From Ichthyophonus hoferi (Eukaryota; Opisthokonta; Ichthyosporea; Ichthyophonida; Ichthyophonidae): 18,546 nt of DNA. The notes under the pieces are model-generated. The model saw nothing but the letters and a program-made list of their open reading frames with translations. It was not told where the DNA came from and did not search any database. The stretch is taken from contig NAOQ01000311.1 in the NCBI GenBank assembly GCA_002751075.1, forward strand, positions 67,761 through 86,306. The letters are read 5' to 3'. How positions within the stretch are numbered: the stretch's first letter is position 1; each line of letters starts with the position of its first letter. The translations under genes were made by a program, and so were the position numbers. This document shows, one piece after another, positions 1 through 9,540 of this stretch.

Positions 1-34
<34 letters not shown>
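1..34. repeat. (AT)n microsatellite
   Basis: Seventeen AT dinucleotides at the left edge, probably continuing outside. It lies in the TTI2 intron that follows exon 8. Confidence 0.95.
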
Positions 35-37
<3 letters not shown>

Positions 38-58
38 TACATACATATATCTACACAC

Positions 59-238
59 CTTAGCAACCACATTGATGTAATTGGATGAGAACCAAAAGTC
101 GTGTGGTAAGACAACCATTATGTGAGCCAATAGAATCAGTCCTAGACTTTTATTTTTCTCCTCAAAATCATCTACCAATCGTAGGCAAGCAGCTACAGCC
201 AAACCCAATCCGGAGTCCTTTTTATTAACCATATTTGG
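59..238 (-). CDS. TTI2: TTI2 exon 8 (residues 264-323; last exon in window)
   Basis: 180 nt, phase 0 at both ends; acceptor TTACCCATAG, donor GTGTGT. Starts PNMVNKKDSG, then LGLAVAACLRLVDDFEEKNK, then SLGLILLAHIMVVLP and DFWFSSNYINVVAK. The DD..xxNK.LG core, the L.HI turn and the following helix give the clearest TTI2 match in the window. A start at GAC (position 217) after AAAAAG is possible but has a poor polypyrimidine tract. Confidence 0.8.
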
Positions 239-1504
239 CTATGGGTAATAAGTAACTACTGGTCAGTATTGTACTTTGTTGCACCTTTCTTCCTATCAGG
301 CCTAATAGAGTTAGGGTATAGCAAGGATATAACCATGAACAAGAATAGGACAATATAGATGTGTGTATATATAGAAATGCCAATATACATATAGATGTAT
401 ATAGATACATAGATACAAATATACATTCATAGACAGATAGAGATATATAGTAGTCTGCCTAGCTACCTACCCATCTACACACCAGCCTAACGATCTATCT
501 ATCTACACACATACCCCACCCGCTCAAGTGCAATCAACAACAACATCATTCATCACAATAGTGGCAAAGTCTTTTACTGCTTTCAAACTTAAAGCAATTA
601 AATATTATTACATATTATATTATATTATACTATACTATATTATACTATATTATACTATGCTGCACTATACTCTCTATGACATACCTCAACACCCTCTAAG
701 CAGAAAGTGAGTAGCGGTATTCCTAAAGGATGCTCCTTCCACACCTGTAGGATAGGTCTGAGAGAGGATAGCACCCCGCCTAGATGTGGGGAGAGGAGGG
801 ACTGGAGGCGGGATTAGCCAATCAGGATAGAGTTTTTGAATGATATGGTGTGATATGCTACACAATACCGTACTGTACTATTATACGCTATCATATGATA
901 TACTATAACAACCTATACCATTTGACAATATAATACCTGCACCATGGTCGTAGTATACGGTCCCTCTTCCCCACTCAATGCGCGAGTCAGATGACGTAAG
1001 CACTCTGAAATGATTGGTATATTAGATATAAAGTTCTGGTATATAAATAGATTCACGTGGTCACAGAATGTTATGATACCTATCCAATGTGTATTAAACA
1101 CGTGTGGCAGATGGCATTGTACCTTTAAAGATATGGGTCCACCACAATCGACACTTATGTATACTTCTACATTAATTATTTATATGGTACAGTGGTACCG
1201 CACTTCAACTAAAATAATTTATAGTTGATCCGTTTTAGTACTAATTATTACTACAGTGTAATTAAGATAACGTGTGGTTAACCCATTTTAGCAACCAATG
1301 ACAAGACAGAAAGCTATACTTGTAACTATACTGTAATTATAAAAGCATTGAAAAATCAAAAATCAAATGTCGTGAATTTTAATGAAAATTATGGTAATGT
1401 AAATGGTATTAGATACCATAGAATATATGTATGTCATGAATCACACAGATAATTGGATCGAAATCATGTATCTATAACTTTTAATACATAGATAGACAGA
1501 TACA

Positions 1505-1537
<33 letters not shown>

Positions 1538-4500
1538 GCATACATACATATAAACATACCTATAGACATACATAACATACATATATATACGTAGCACTCC
1601 TTTACCAAGATAAATTTAATAAGAACCAATAATCAGTTTCATGATATTCACATTTTAAACCACCAAGGAAATATTAGTATAAAAAGTAATTCTCCAATAA
1701 TCTACGTACGCATATTTTATATGCACCTGCCAGCATAGACCACTAGGAAACATATACTTAGCTACACAAACAACTAATTAATTAATTAAGGAGACACAAT
1801 CCATACATGTCATACTGATTGGTCATCCCTATATGGAGTTAACTATTTAAAAAATATGACTGCAAACGAATCATCACCGACAATATACCTAAAGGCTTAT
1901 CGGTATGAAAAATCTAACCCAAACCCTCTATCCCACCCACAATTTCACCTCTCCTTTACCCAATTCCACTGTAATTTCATTACACAGGTACCATAAGCCC
2001 CCCTACCCTATCCCCTATCGCGCGGTAACTTCGTCCCATGGGGCTTATAACTTCTCCTTCCCTACCTTGCGCAGCATACATTAAAGAGCCACTGGTCCAT
2101 TTCCCTTCTGGACTAGCAATAAACTGGACACAAGCTGCCACTATGGCCCCTACAGTATGCTCGGACGGCTAGAAGGTAGTGCATTGAAAAATTAACATTG
2201 AGAAACCCCTAGATATAGTATATTCAATGTATGATATTATAATAGGGCTTTTGTGTTATATTATACCAGCAAAACATTGTCATTAAAAAATAATAATATA
2301 ACAGATGCTATATAATATCGCACCAATAAAGTACTCTAATTAAAATATAATCACATAATATCTACCTACCTACTTACCTACATACATGATTACCATACTA
2401 CTAGTGACAACAATAATTAACAAAATTAAAAAAAGTATATATAATATATAAAAAGAGATATAGAAGGATAGTACCTGTGCACTGGTAAGATTAGCAAGCA
2501 ACTGGGTACACAAATTTAATAGTCGCTCAGCATGAACACGAAACAAAGCAATGGTAGGCCCTGATTATATAAAGTGCGCATTGGTAAGGCGAGACATTCA
2601 TATAAAACAGAGTAGGTATATAGTAAGGGGGCACATAAATATATGTATAGGAATATATACTCGTATAGTCTTATAAGTCATTCAAAATGTACTATATAAT
2701 TAACACCATACAAACTATATATGCGTGCAGTTGCACATACGAATGCGTGTAAATAAATATAAGACTATATGTAGTTATATTTAAATACTTATAGATAAAT
2801 ATGCACAAACAGTGCATATATCTATCAATCTCTATATCTATCAGTATAGTTAAATAACAACGAGAAAGGCGGGAGAAACCATTACGAACACCCAATGATA
2901 TATCTACACTATAATATAGCAACATCTTAAAATTATTTAAAAAAGTGCAACTTGCATAAAAACATAGTAAAATAAGGGAGTAGAGAGGAGATAGAGAGGA
3001 GAGAGTAAGCACAATATAGGTAGGAAGTAAACACTATATAGGTAGGAAGTAAGCACTATATAGGTAGAAAGTAAGCACTATATAGGTAGGACGTAAGCAC
3101 TATACAGGTAGGAAGTAAGCGCTATATAGGTAGGAAGGGGTGGAAAGGGTTGCGGCCCGTCCATGTGCCTGTGGTTAGTCTCTTATCCTCTCTCTCTATT
3201 CCTCTAATAACATATCTTAGCTGGGTCTACACATCAGTGTACTAGTAATTGTAGGCAATACGCTCTTTCTAATACTACTTCATCCACCCACCCATCCACA
3301 GATAGCCCATCTCCTCTATTAGGTCACACATACACATGCATGTACTCACTCACCGTCAGCCTTAGTAATCTCCACGGTAACCATACACCAACCAACCAAT
3401 GAGGTCAACAAACTATCCACTTCCGATAGGTGCATATCGTCCAATTTTAACTCGTTAAAGATAAATCTTAGAGATATTAATATATGTACCTGCATCCGTA
3501 ATTATACCTATCAGAACTATTTTATAACCAATAAAAAACAACGATTAGTGCAATCATCATTATAGTAACATATAGGTGGGTGATTATGTGCTGTAGTAAT
3601 GGTAGTAGGTGTCCCTGATTGATTCTTATTATCTAACATTTCTCTATACAATGATTGGCAAATTGGCTCCACTATGTCATTAATAGGCATCTATAAATAG
3701 AGTATGCAAGACGTTAAAAATATAAAAATATTTAAAATACTAAAATATCAAAAATAAAAATGGAGAAATATTAGTTAGAAGAAAAAAAGAGGAAGATAAA
3801 TAGGACCATTGGGTAATTAAAGGTTTAAAATAACAGGCCAGTAGTGAAAGAATATCCACGAGCTCTAAAGATACATAGCCAATCATTCTCACTTATTAAA
3901 CAACTAATATTATATATATTATGAAATACAGTAAGGCAACTATGGCAGCACGTTCATAAAAACAATTACTATATATATTGGTATTAATTGCTTCTATCCA
4001 GTTTAAGGATTGATCTATATATCTTATTATTACAATCTGTGCCAATTAATATATAGCGCACATTTAAAACGCTTAATATATTTAAAAGAGAAGATTTGCA
4101 GCTAAGAGGGGAGGTTTGCTATATACTTCCGATCAAGCAAGGGTATGTCCCTTATAGCTTTAAAATGAATGTTTAAAGTATTTAAAACATAAAGATGATT
4201 CGCAGAAGCAATTATTTTAATATATATACATCCAATCTATCAGACTATTCACTTACACACATATATATGGATAAATATCTGCCACTACTAAGCACACTAC
4301 TTACAATAAATAGTCAAATAAGAAAATGATGTTAAAAAATCAAAATTTCATGCCATTAATCTAATTGGTTACTAGTCAACTTGTATCCAGTTAAAATCAT
4401 GCGATATCATGCTATATATATATGTCTATACACAAGCGGGTAATACGAATAGATCGAAAGCAAAATAATATACTGAAAAACTCGCTGTTGGGACCATAGT

Positions 4501-7082
4501 TAAAAATAAAAATAATTACTATATATGACTCCAACCAATCATAGCATAGGAGGGAACATACCCTCTGGACCCTTGTTGCTAGGGGTAACGCGCCATACAT
4601 CGTTTCCATCAGCCAGGTGAGATCTCCGGCACTGAAATGACGGCCAAAGTGGGCAAGCGAGTCACTGTGCAGGGAAAGAGTGTATTTATGTTGGTGGCTT
4701 TAATCTAATAGGAAAAAGGTCGTTCGGTGGTTGAATGCCTAGTTTAACCTTGTATATAAGATATATATATTAATAATAATAACAACAGCAATAACAATAA
4801 TAAGAACAGTTATAGTAATAATTGTAGTAATAACAATTATGATAATAACAATAATAAAAATAACAATACCGTTGCTAGCTATAATCTATACATATATACA
4901 TATGTACATACATACATCAATGTTATCCTTCTTTCAATTAATAAATAAATGACAGTAGTAACTGAATGCAGTGAGAATACTCGAATAACCAATCGAATCC
5001 TCCTTTTAAAAGGAGGAGAAAAAAATGTGAGCGAAGGAAATGACAATCAAAGTGAGAGGCTGTGCGTGATTGGTTGGGGAGAAAACATAACATAGATGGC
5101 ATAGATCATTGGCAGGAAAATATGATATTGAGATGGGTCTAGGAAATGAAATTTGTAAAAAGTATCCATTTATAAAGAAAATTCGTAAAATCCACCCATC
5201 ATGTAAGTGAGAGAGACGATTAATGGAAAACAAGAATAGAGGTATGGCGGAAAATAGCCTTATATGGAAATAAGGGGAATGCTGTTTAATGACAACAATT
5301 AGCGTAAGTTTATTTATCTTATATTTTAAATCACAGGTGGACCAATCATAACAGATCAAGCTGCATTTAAGTAAAATAAAAATGTGGACTAGGTCATTGA
5401 CTATTATAGTGTGTACTATTGGTTACCATATCATAGCAATTAGCCCTCTCAACTAACAAGGATTGTGGGTAAATATGGTAACTAGTGGAAGATAGAGGCT
5501 CGGATTGGTACAATAAACTAAGGCTCAAGTAAATAGATCAAGATAAAATAATAATAATAATATAGCATAGTATAGCGTAATACGGTACAATATAGCAGTA
5601 AAATACAGCATAACAATACAATAGAGTACAATATAATAGAAATATAATATAATATAGTACTATATAATAGAAATATAATATAATATGGTACAATATAATA
5701 GAAGTATAGTATAATATGGTAAAATACAATAAAAATATAATATAATATAGCATAGCGCATCACAATATAAAACCATCTATCATAACATAATATAATCTAT
5801 ATAAGGTCGACATAAAATCCTGCCTGCGTAGTAAACAAAGTATGTTAGACTATTAATTAGAAAAGGCAAATCTCCCGTATCTATACATAAACACAGAGTT
5901 GTGTGTGAGCGCCTAGTATATTCCTCCAATAATATCTCTCGGTTAATTTTATTTTACTATAAAGAATATAAAAAATAACAGGTGTTTGGGGAGTCCCCAG
6001 TAGCCTAAACGTGCATGATTCACTAATGATAGGTCCCAAATAAATTTAAATAAATTTTAAATGGGTTTAAATAAAGATAAATAGATACCAGACATGCAAA
6101 GAATTGTCAGTAGATGGGGGAGGGACTTCCATACTGGGGTAGATAAAATAGGAGCAATAAAAATAAAGAGTGGGTATACAGGGAGATAACAATGGTGTGG
6201 TTGAGATAAGATAGTAGGAACTAGAACAATATAACGTAACATACTACAATAAATACAAAAAAATAAAATATAACATACTACAATACAATACAAAAACAGA
6301 AACAGAAAGAAATAATATATATATATATATATATGGCATAATTGAGTTTATCAAAAAAAAGTCTTTATATTGCCTCTGAATATTTATCTGTAGAATGATG
6401 TTCCCTGCCCTATTCCATCTTTTCCATCTTGCAGGATCTAGATCCTTTACCCTCACAATTTGAAATATATATATATATATATAAACACATTTTCCAACCG
6501 ACATACATAAAAACATTTTCACTTCCCCTCCCAATTTGTAGTATCTGTATCCCACTGTCTAATGTTAATCCCTTATTTTCCTCCCATTCCTCTTTTTATT
6601 CTTTCATTCTATTTTAATTTATATTATCTATCTAAAACTAACTACATTACTCTAGTACTTTATCTGACCCTGCATAATCATACCTATTCCCTCTCTTCAT
6701 ATAGGTTCCCTTCCTAAATCAAACCACTCTCTAAAAATAAAAGAACCTACCACATCCACCCATCTATGCACACCTCCACATATACGTATATACGTATAGG
6801 CATCATCATCAACAGCTCTATACATACATACATAAAACTAAAAACCACTTAAGAATTCCCTAAAAGATTACATGTAAGACCAAACGCCATCGTACATCCA
6901 GCTTACTGAACAAATCCTTGGAGCTCTAACTCCTCTTCCGGTATACCACACTGCAACGAAAGGCTAATAACATCAGCATAATGCACAAGTCCCTTTCTTT
7001 CCGTGGGTAATCCCTCTCTCGCACTTGTATTCTTGAGCTGCCTCAGGGTATCTAAAGGGTCATTATTCGTAACAATTTCCAT
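59..7082 (-). CDS. TTI2: TTI2-like protein (TELO2-interacting protein 2), 8 exons, C-terminus outside window
   Basis: Spliced gene; coding blocks by decreasing coordinate are 7082-6907, 4664-4562, 3690-3529, 3489-3354, 2149-2066, 1004-937, 744-685 and 238-59. All seven junctions agree in phase (2, 0, 0, 1, 1, 0, 0) and give about 323 residues with no stop. The product is alpha-helical and Leu-rich, with no signal peptide or membrane segment. From memory, human TTI2 matches over long stretches: WKEHP here against WKNNP, then 36-42 residues later LVDDFEEKNKSLGL against ISDDYQTENKILGV, followed by a helix ending LP. The helices before WK also line up. Known role: with TELO2 and TTI1, TTI2 forms the TTT co-chaperone that works with HSP90 to mature PIKK kinases (ATM, ATR, mTOR, SMG1, TRRAP). 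The last third is beyond base 1. Family assignment is good but rests on recall; the exon 3/4 junction is the least certain. Confidence 0.75.
239..684 (-). other. TTI2 intron 7 (446 nt)
   Basis: Donor GTATGT, acceptor ACCCATAG. It includes a TATATTATAC-type tandem repeat (about 601-660) and GATA/CATA runs. Nothing else seen. Confidence 0.55.
601..660. repeat. A/T-rich short tandem repeat
   Basis: Imperfect copies of TATATTATAC in TTI2 intron 7. Confidence 0.7.
685..744 (-). CDS. TTI2: TTI2 exon 7 (residues 244-263)
   Basis: 60 nt, phase 0 at both ends; acceptor ATCCTACAG, donor GTATGT. Encodes VWKEHPLGIPLLTFCLEGVE. The WK..P start matches the WKNNP of human TTI2. A different frame reaches a stop before the donor and does not fit the phases of the adjacent exons. 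Confidence 0.75.
937..1004 (-). CDS. TTI2: TTI2 exon 6 (residues 221-243)
   Basis: 68 nt; acceptor CAATCATTTCAG, donor GTATTA after CAG. AG completes a Glu codon, then CLRHLTRALSGEEGPYTTTM and VQ. The amphipathic helix and the acidic GEEG loop sit where human TTI2 has VLTSLLQ and GENEDEKG. Confidence 0.75.
1005..2065 (-). other. TTI2 intron 5 (1061 nt)
   Basis: Donor GTAGGG, acceptor CATTTCAG. It contains a TACA microsatellite (about 1501-1550), a C-rich patch near 1930-2030 without coding character, and two CACGTG hexamers at 1054 and 1099. Confidence 0.6.
1501..1550. repeat. (TACA)n microsatellite
   Basis: About eight perfect TACA units, then degenerate CATA/TATA units, in TTI2 intron 5. 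Confidence 0.9.
2066..2149 (-). CDS. TTI2: TTI2 exon 5 (residues 193-221)
   Basis: 84 nt; acceptor TGTAG, donor GTAGGG. Two bases complete the Gly codon, then AIVAACVQFIASPEGKWTSG and SLMYAAQ, then one base. Human TTI2 (recalled) has a helix, a Trp-containing loop with T and S (PWTTPRS) and a helix beginning REVAREVL at the same place. Alone it resembles the C-terminal turn of a short-chain dehydrogenase; the neighbouring exons argue against that. Confidence 0.75.
2150..3353 (-). other. TTI2 intron 4 (1204 nt)
   Basis: Donor GTGAGT, acceptor TACTGTAG. It contains the 22-bp minisatellite (3014-3138) and AT-rich filler. A GC-richer patch at 3135-3180 has an acceptor-like CCACAG but no usable donor before stops, so it is not called an exon. 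Confidence 0.6.
3005..3138. repeat. 22-bp minisatellite, about 5.6 copies
   Basis: Full copies start at 3014, 3036, 3058, 3080 and 3102, with partial copies at both ends. Each unit is ATATAGGTAGGAAG followed by TAAGCACT, with at most a few substitutions per copy. On the plus strand each unit carries AGGTAGG and AAGTAAG, both donor-like, but the host gene runs on the other strand, where the unit reads as a pyrimidine-rich CTTACTTCCTACC. Confidence 0.93.
3354..3489 (-). CDS. TTI2: TTI2 exon 4 (residues 148-193)
   Basis: 136 nt from acceptor GGATGCAG to the consensus donor GTGAGT. It contains VHILISLRFIFNELKL, then DDMHLSEVDSLLTSLVGWCM and VTVEITKAD. The leading hydrophobic helix followed by a short polar loop and a second helix matches, in recalled human TTI2, the helices around LLFLKLLGK and WQTGLHHLAG. 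It ends one base into a Gly codon. Confidence 0.75.
3490..3528 (-). other. Possible ultra-short intron of TTI2 (39 nt)
   Basis: Begins GTTATAAAATAG, ends GGATGCAG. It carries an in-frame stop, so it cannot simply be read through. The acceptor is good; the donor is weak (GTTATA). It is inferred because both flanking blocks are open in one phase and fit the family. Confidence 0.45.
3529..3690 (-). CDS. TTI2: TTI2 exon 3 (residues 94-147; 3' border uncertain)
   Basis: Opens at ATG CCT ATT after acceptor ATTTATAG, in phase 0. It reads MPINDIVEPICQSLYREMLD, then a polar stretch (NKNQSGTPTTITTAHNHPP) that matches in position a variable acidic loop in human TTI2 between MPETL and the next helix. 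The frame stays open to TAG at 3519-3517. The only phase-0 donor before that stop is GTTATA at 3528, giving a 39-nt intron. An alternative donor (GTATAG) inside SLYRE with acceptor TCTCTAAG would drop the polar loop. Confidence 0.55.
3691..4561 (-). other. TTI2 intron 2 (871 nt)
   Basis: Donor GTATGT, acceptor ATTTATAG. Very AT-rich with short TATA runs; I saw no other feature apart from two CCAATCA heptamers (3879-3885 and 4535-4541). Confidence 0.6.
4562..4664 (-). CDS. TTI2: TTI2 exon 2 (residues 59-93)
   Basis: 103 nt between acceptor CCTGCACAG and donor GTATGT. The first base completes a His codon (CA+T); 34 codons follow, including DSLAHFGRHFSAGDLTWLME and LPLATRVQR. The piece is helical and charged. 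Read alone, FSAGDLTWL recalls a crotonase loop, but the phase-consistent context places it in the N-terminal helical part of TTI2. The other strand also has a donor-like CCAG|GTGAGA here, without matching exons nearby. Confidence 0.7.
4771..4868. repeat. TAA/CAA trinucleotide tract
   Basis: Degenerate TAA, CAA and TAG triplets over about 100 bp in TTI2 intron 1. Confidence 0.85.
5626..5749. repeat. 31-bp A/T minisatellite, four copies
   Basis: Copies at 5626-5656, 5657-5687, 5688-5718 and 5719-5749, each starting GTA and ending in a run of AATAT units. More diverged copies precede it back to about 5550. It produces overlapping Tyr/Ile/Leu-rich frames that are not genes. Confidence 0.85.
6316..6334. 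repeat. (AT)n run
   Basis: Short AT dinucleotide run in TTI2 intron 1; a similar one lies at about 6467-6482. Confidence 0.85.
6907..7082 (-). CDS. TTI2: TTI2 exon 1 (start codon, residues 1-58)
   Basis: Begins with ATG at 7082-7080 in the context AACATGG (A at -3, G at +4). It reads MEIVTNNDPLDTLRQLKNTS onward through GIPEEELELQGFV and ends with two bases (CA) before the donor GTAAGC at 6906-6901. If unspliced, the frame hits TAA at 6905-6903, so the block also looks like a 59-codon ORF. Base composition is clearly richer than the flanks. A 3' splice site (CAAG just upstream of AAC ATG) is possible, so a 5' non-coding exon further right cannot be excluded. Confidence 0.72.
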
Positions 7083-9038
7083 GTTCTTGTTGTTGTATAA
7101 AAAAATAATATGGAAAAAATTATTTATATATTGCTTTTCATGTGGAAAATACTATACTATATTATAATAAAAATATAATATATACTGTATTATGTATTGT
7201 TATACTGTATTGTATTATTATGATATTGTTGTTATTATTGTTATTATTGTTATTATTGTCTCCATTAGCTTATAGGGGCTAGACACGTAATGCAGTAAAA
7301 TAACTATGAAATTTTGATTACCCTTCAAACACATCATAGCAATCGTTGTAAGGATAAGCGGATAATATTTTAATTGGCTCCCAGACTAATGCATTTTAAG
7401 TGTCCAATGGAAAAAATTGAATTTCTCAAACAAATACTCTTTGCCATTAGTTGACATAATTTATTTACATCTCATTAGTCGGTTAGTCGAATAGATAGAA
7501 TCGATGATTGATCGATATTCTTACCATACATAGCCTCGCAATTAGATTATCTAAATGCTTGGTAAATAAGCAAATAACTCAATCTAAATGTCTCTTGGTT
7601 CGACCGAATAATAAAAATATTTATGATTTGGCTCGTCATTTTAAAGCAATAGTGGATTGGTTTACATAATTAAATATCTGGCCTATAATTTACCGTAATA
7701 CAAAAATTGGAATTGATTTATAATGAATGAAACCTAAATGATAGAAAATTGAAACCTGACAAAGTTATAAAATAGTACTTGCATCATGGCCTAGTCTTCT
7801 TTGAAAAAAATAAAACGGTGATTAAAAGCCATTAAACCAGGTAACACGGGCCAGATGACTGAAGAAAACCTTTAATAGTCATCTAGGAATGAAACTACTT
7901 ATATTTCAAAGATAATGCTTTCCTCAAAAATACGATATGCGACATAAAAATCAATATAATCACATTATGATTTCGTCACTCCGAGTTGACTTAATGCCAT
8001 TGCTAATATAAATTGCAAAATACATCATTCGAGGCTGTTTGCCAATATGATTTAATTAATCAAAACATCCAATCAGAATATTTCACATGAAATGCACTAA
8101 AAAATATAACGATGTATATCTATTTTCCATATCATAAGTTTAATCTAAATTATGCAAAGCAAGATGAGCATGAAATGGATTCGAGCGTAATTAAATATTG
8201 ATAAAGTGATCATTGTTCATAAAAGAAGTCATTCTGTAGTTGGTTTAATCACAGATTGATTGCTATATTTCGACTAGTGGTTTAAGTCATGATTCGGTTT
8301 AAACACGGACAACCAGTTTAATTATTAACTTGTCTATATTTCAGGCAGGCGGTGGTTTATTCGTTGTATTACGAATAAAACTGCAGAAAAAATCTTTAAG
8401 TAAAATTGACTTAAAAAATGACCCAGTAATGCATTTAATAAAAGTTTCTCCAGTAGAACTTTCCAAATATCTGGCCTAAAGCTTAAATATTATAATGTTG
8501 TACAGATTTTTATACTTAATAACAACTAATATACTACGATCGAGGTGCAAGGGCCATCAAACTGCATAGGATTTAAAACATGAATACCAACATAGTAATA
8601 AATTGATTCAACAACATAATACTTACGCTAACCATTCATTATATATTATTACAGGTATCATAAAAGACACCTCAAATTGCTTTGCCTACAGTATAAGATT
8701 TGGGTAAAGCTAGATTTTATTTTTGTTTAGTTGCTTAGAATATATGGGCATGCTATTTTCACCTATAAAATATTATACATATTATACAAGTTGGATAGTG
8801 TTAAGCATCACAGCACTACTGCATTGATCCACTTTCCCATTTTATGATTGTAGTTGCTATAAGAAACTAACTCACAGCGCACTTAAAAAACCTACATCCA
8901 TACCAAACGCAATTGCTTTCTCATTTATAAACAAACCAAATTCATTGGTTTGGTTCATGCTATCACAATAGCCTGCCTCCCTCATTGCATAAAGGCGAAG
9001 GTTATGCCCCAAAAAAACTATTAATGAAGTAGATGTGT
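7083..9038. other. AT-rich region upstream of TTI2
   Basis: It holds a (GTTATTATT)3 tract at about 7231-7258 and a loose cluster of GGTTTA motifs at 8242-8359. No open block flanked by credible splice sites was recognised except a weak plus-strand one after TATATTTCAG at 8344, which reads AGGGLFVVLRIKLQ and matches nothing known to me. The TTI2 promoter should lie near the left end, but no core element is clear. Confidence 0.5.
7231..7258. repeat. (GTTATTATT)3 tract
   Basis: Three near-perfect 9-bp units about 150 bp upstream of the TTI2 start codon. Confidence 0.85.
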
Positions 9039-9281
9039 TTATATAGCTGTCAATAAAATGAAGAAAACTTTACTTAGGCCTTCCTCTTTCAGAAGGTGTT
9101 GGACCTGCAACAGGTGGACGATATATACTGGGAATTTAGAAAGCCAGTGTTTCAAAAGAAAATAAGTAGAATGACCGCAAGCTTTAGCCGTTCGAAACAA
9201 ATCCATTTTTTTTTTGGTAAAAGCCATGGCGTCGAAGGGAAGGATTCCTGGGTCGGGTGACGTAGTTTGTAGAATTATCAT
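9039..9281. other. Segment open on both strands, identity unknown
   Basis: The minus strand is open for 80 codons (9281-9039). The plus strand is open at 9078-9260, and there a strong acceptor (CTTCCTCTTTCAG) precedes AAG GTG TTG GAC, reading KVLDLQQVDDIYWEFRKPVF. The minus strand has an acceptor (CACCTGTTGCAG) at 9105 and donor GTAAAG at 9073, bounding a 31-nt block. Plus-strand GCCATGGCG at 9227 is a perfect Kozak start but opens only a short frame. The segment is richer in G+C than its flanks. It may be an exon of an unrecognised gene on either strand, or a decayed insertion. Confidence 0.3.
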
Positions 9282-9540
9282 TCGTACTGCATTGCATTCA
9301 GTAGTTTTTCAAAAAGGGTTCTCTGGTTCATGTTGTCATTGAAAAAAGAGTAGTGATGTATGTCCATTATTGATTCGCATACTTTGGTTTAGCAAACGGA
9401 ATTAAAAGTGTATATACAGTAGGATTAACTTTAGAGGGCATCACCCAGGAAAAATGAACAGGACACTTAATAGTTTTCAGTTAAACCAAAAAGGCTTAAT
9501 GTAAAATAAGTCTCACTATGTCTGTTTTAAAACACAAATA

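Larger units (their letters stand above)
4665..6906 (-). other. TTI2 intron 1 (2242 nt)
   Basis: AT-rich intron with donor GTAAGC and acceptor CCTGCACAG. It holds the 31-bp minisatellite (5626-5749), a TAA/CAA microsatellite (4771-4868) and two short AT runs. A 117-codon open frame lies at 5006-5359 on the minus strand, but it has no recognisable domain and biased Phe/Ile/Ser content, so I treat it as intronic. No further exon was recognised. Confidence 0.6.

Noticed and set aside
2066-2149. Short-chain dehydrogenase C-terminal fragment
   Set aside because: The single exon resembles one, but all phase-compatible neighbouring exons fit TTI2 and no Rossmann or YxxxK motif is present.
2692-3012. 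106-codon minus-strand frame
   Set aside because: Intronic, low-complexity Ser/Leu/Tyr/Ile, partly generated by the neighbouring minisatellite edge.
4562-4664. Enoyl-CoA hydratase (crotonase) fragment
   Set aside because: FSAGDLTWL recalls the family, but no other crotonase motif is nearby and the phase joins it to TTI2.
5006-5359. 117-codon minus-strand frame
   Set aside because: Inside TTI2 intron 1, hydrophobic with biased composition, no recognisable motif; kept only as a note.
5518-5763. Overlapping Tyr/Ile-rich frames
   Set aside because: Product of the 31-bp A/T minisatellite.
7590-7620. tRNA T-arm-like GGTTCGACC
   Set aside because: No acceptor stem or anticodon arm could be paired around it.
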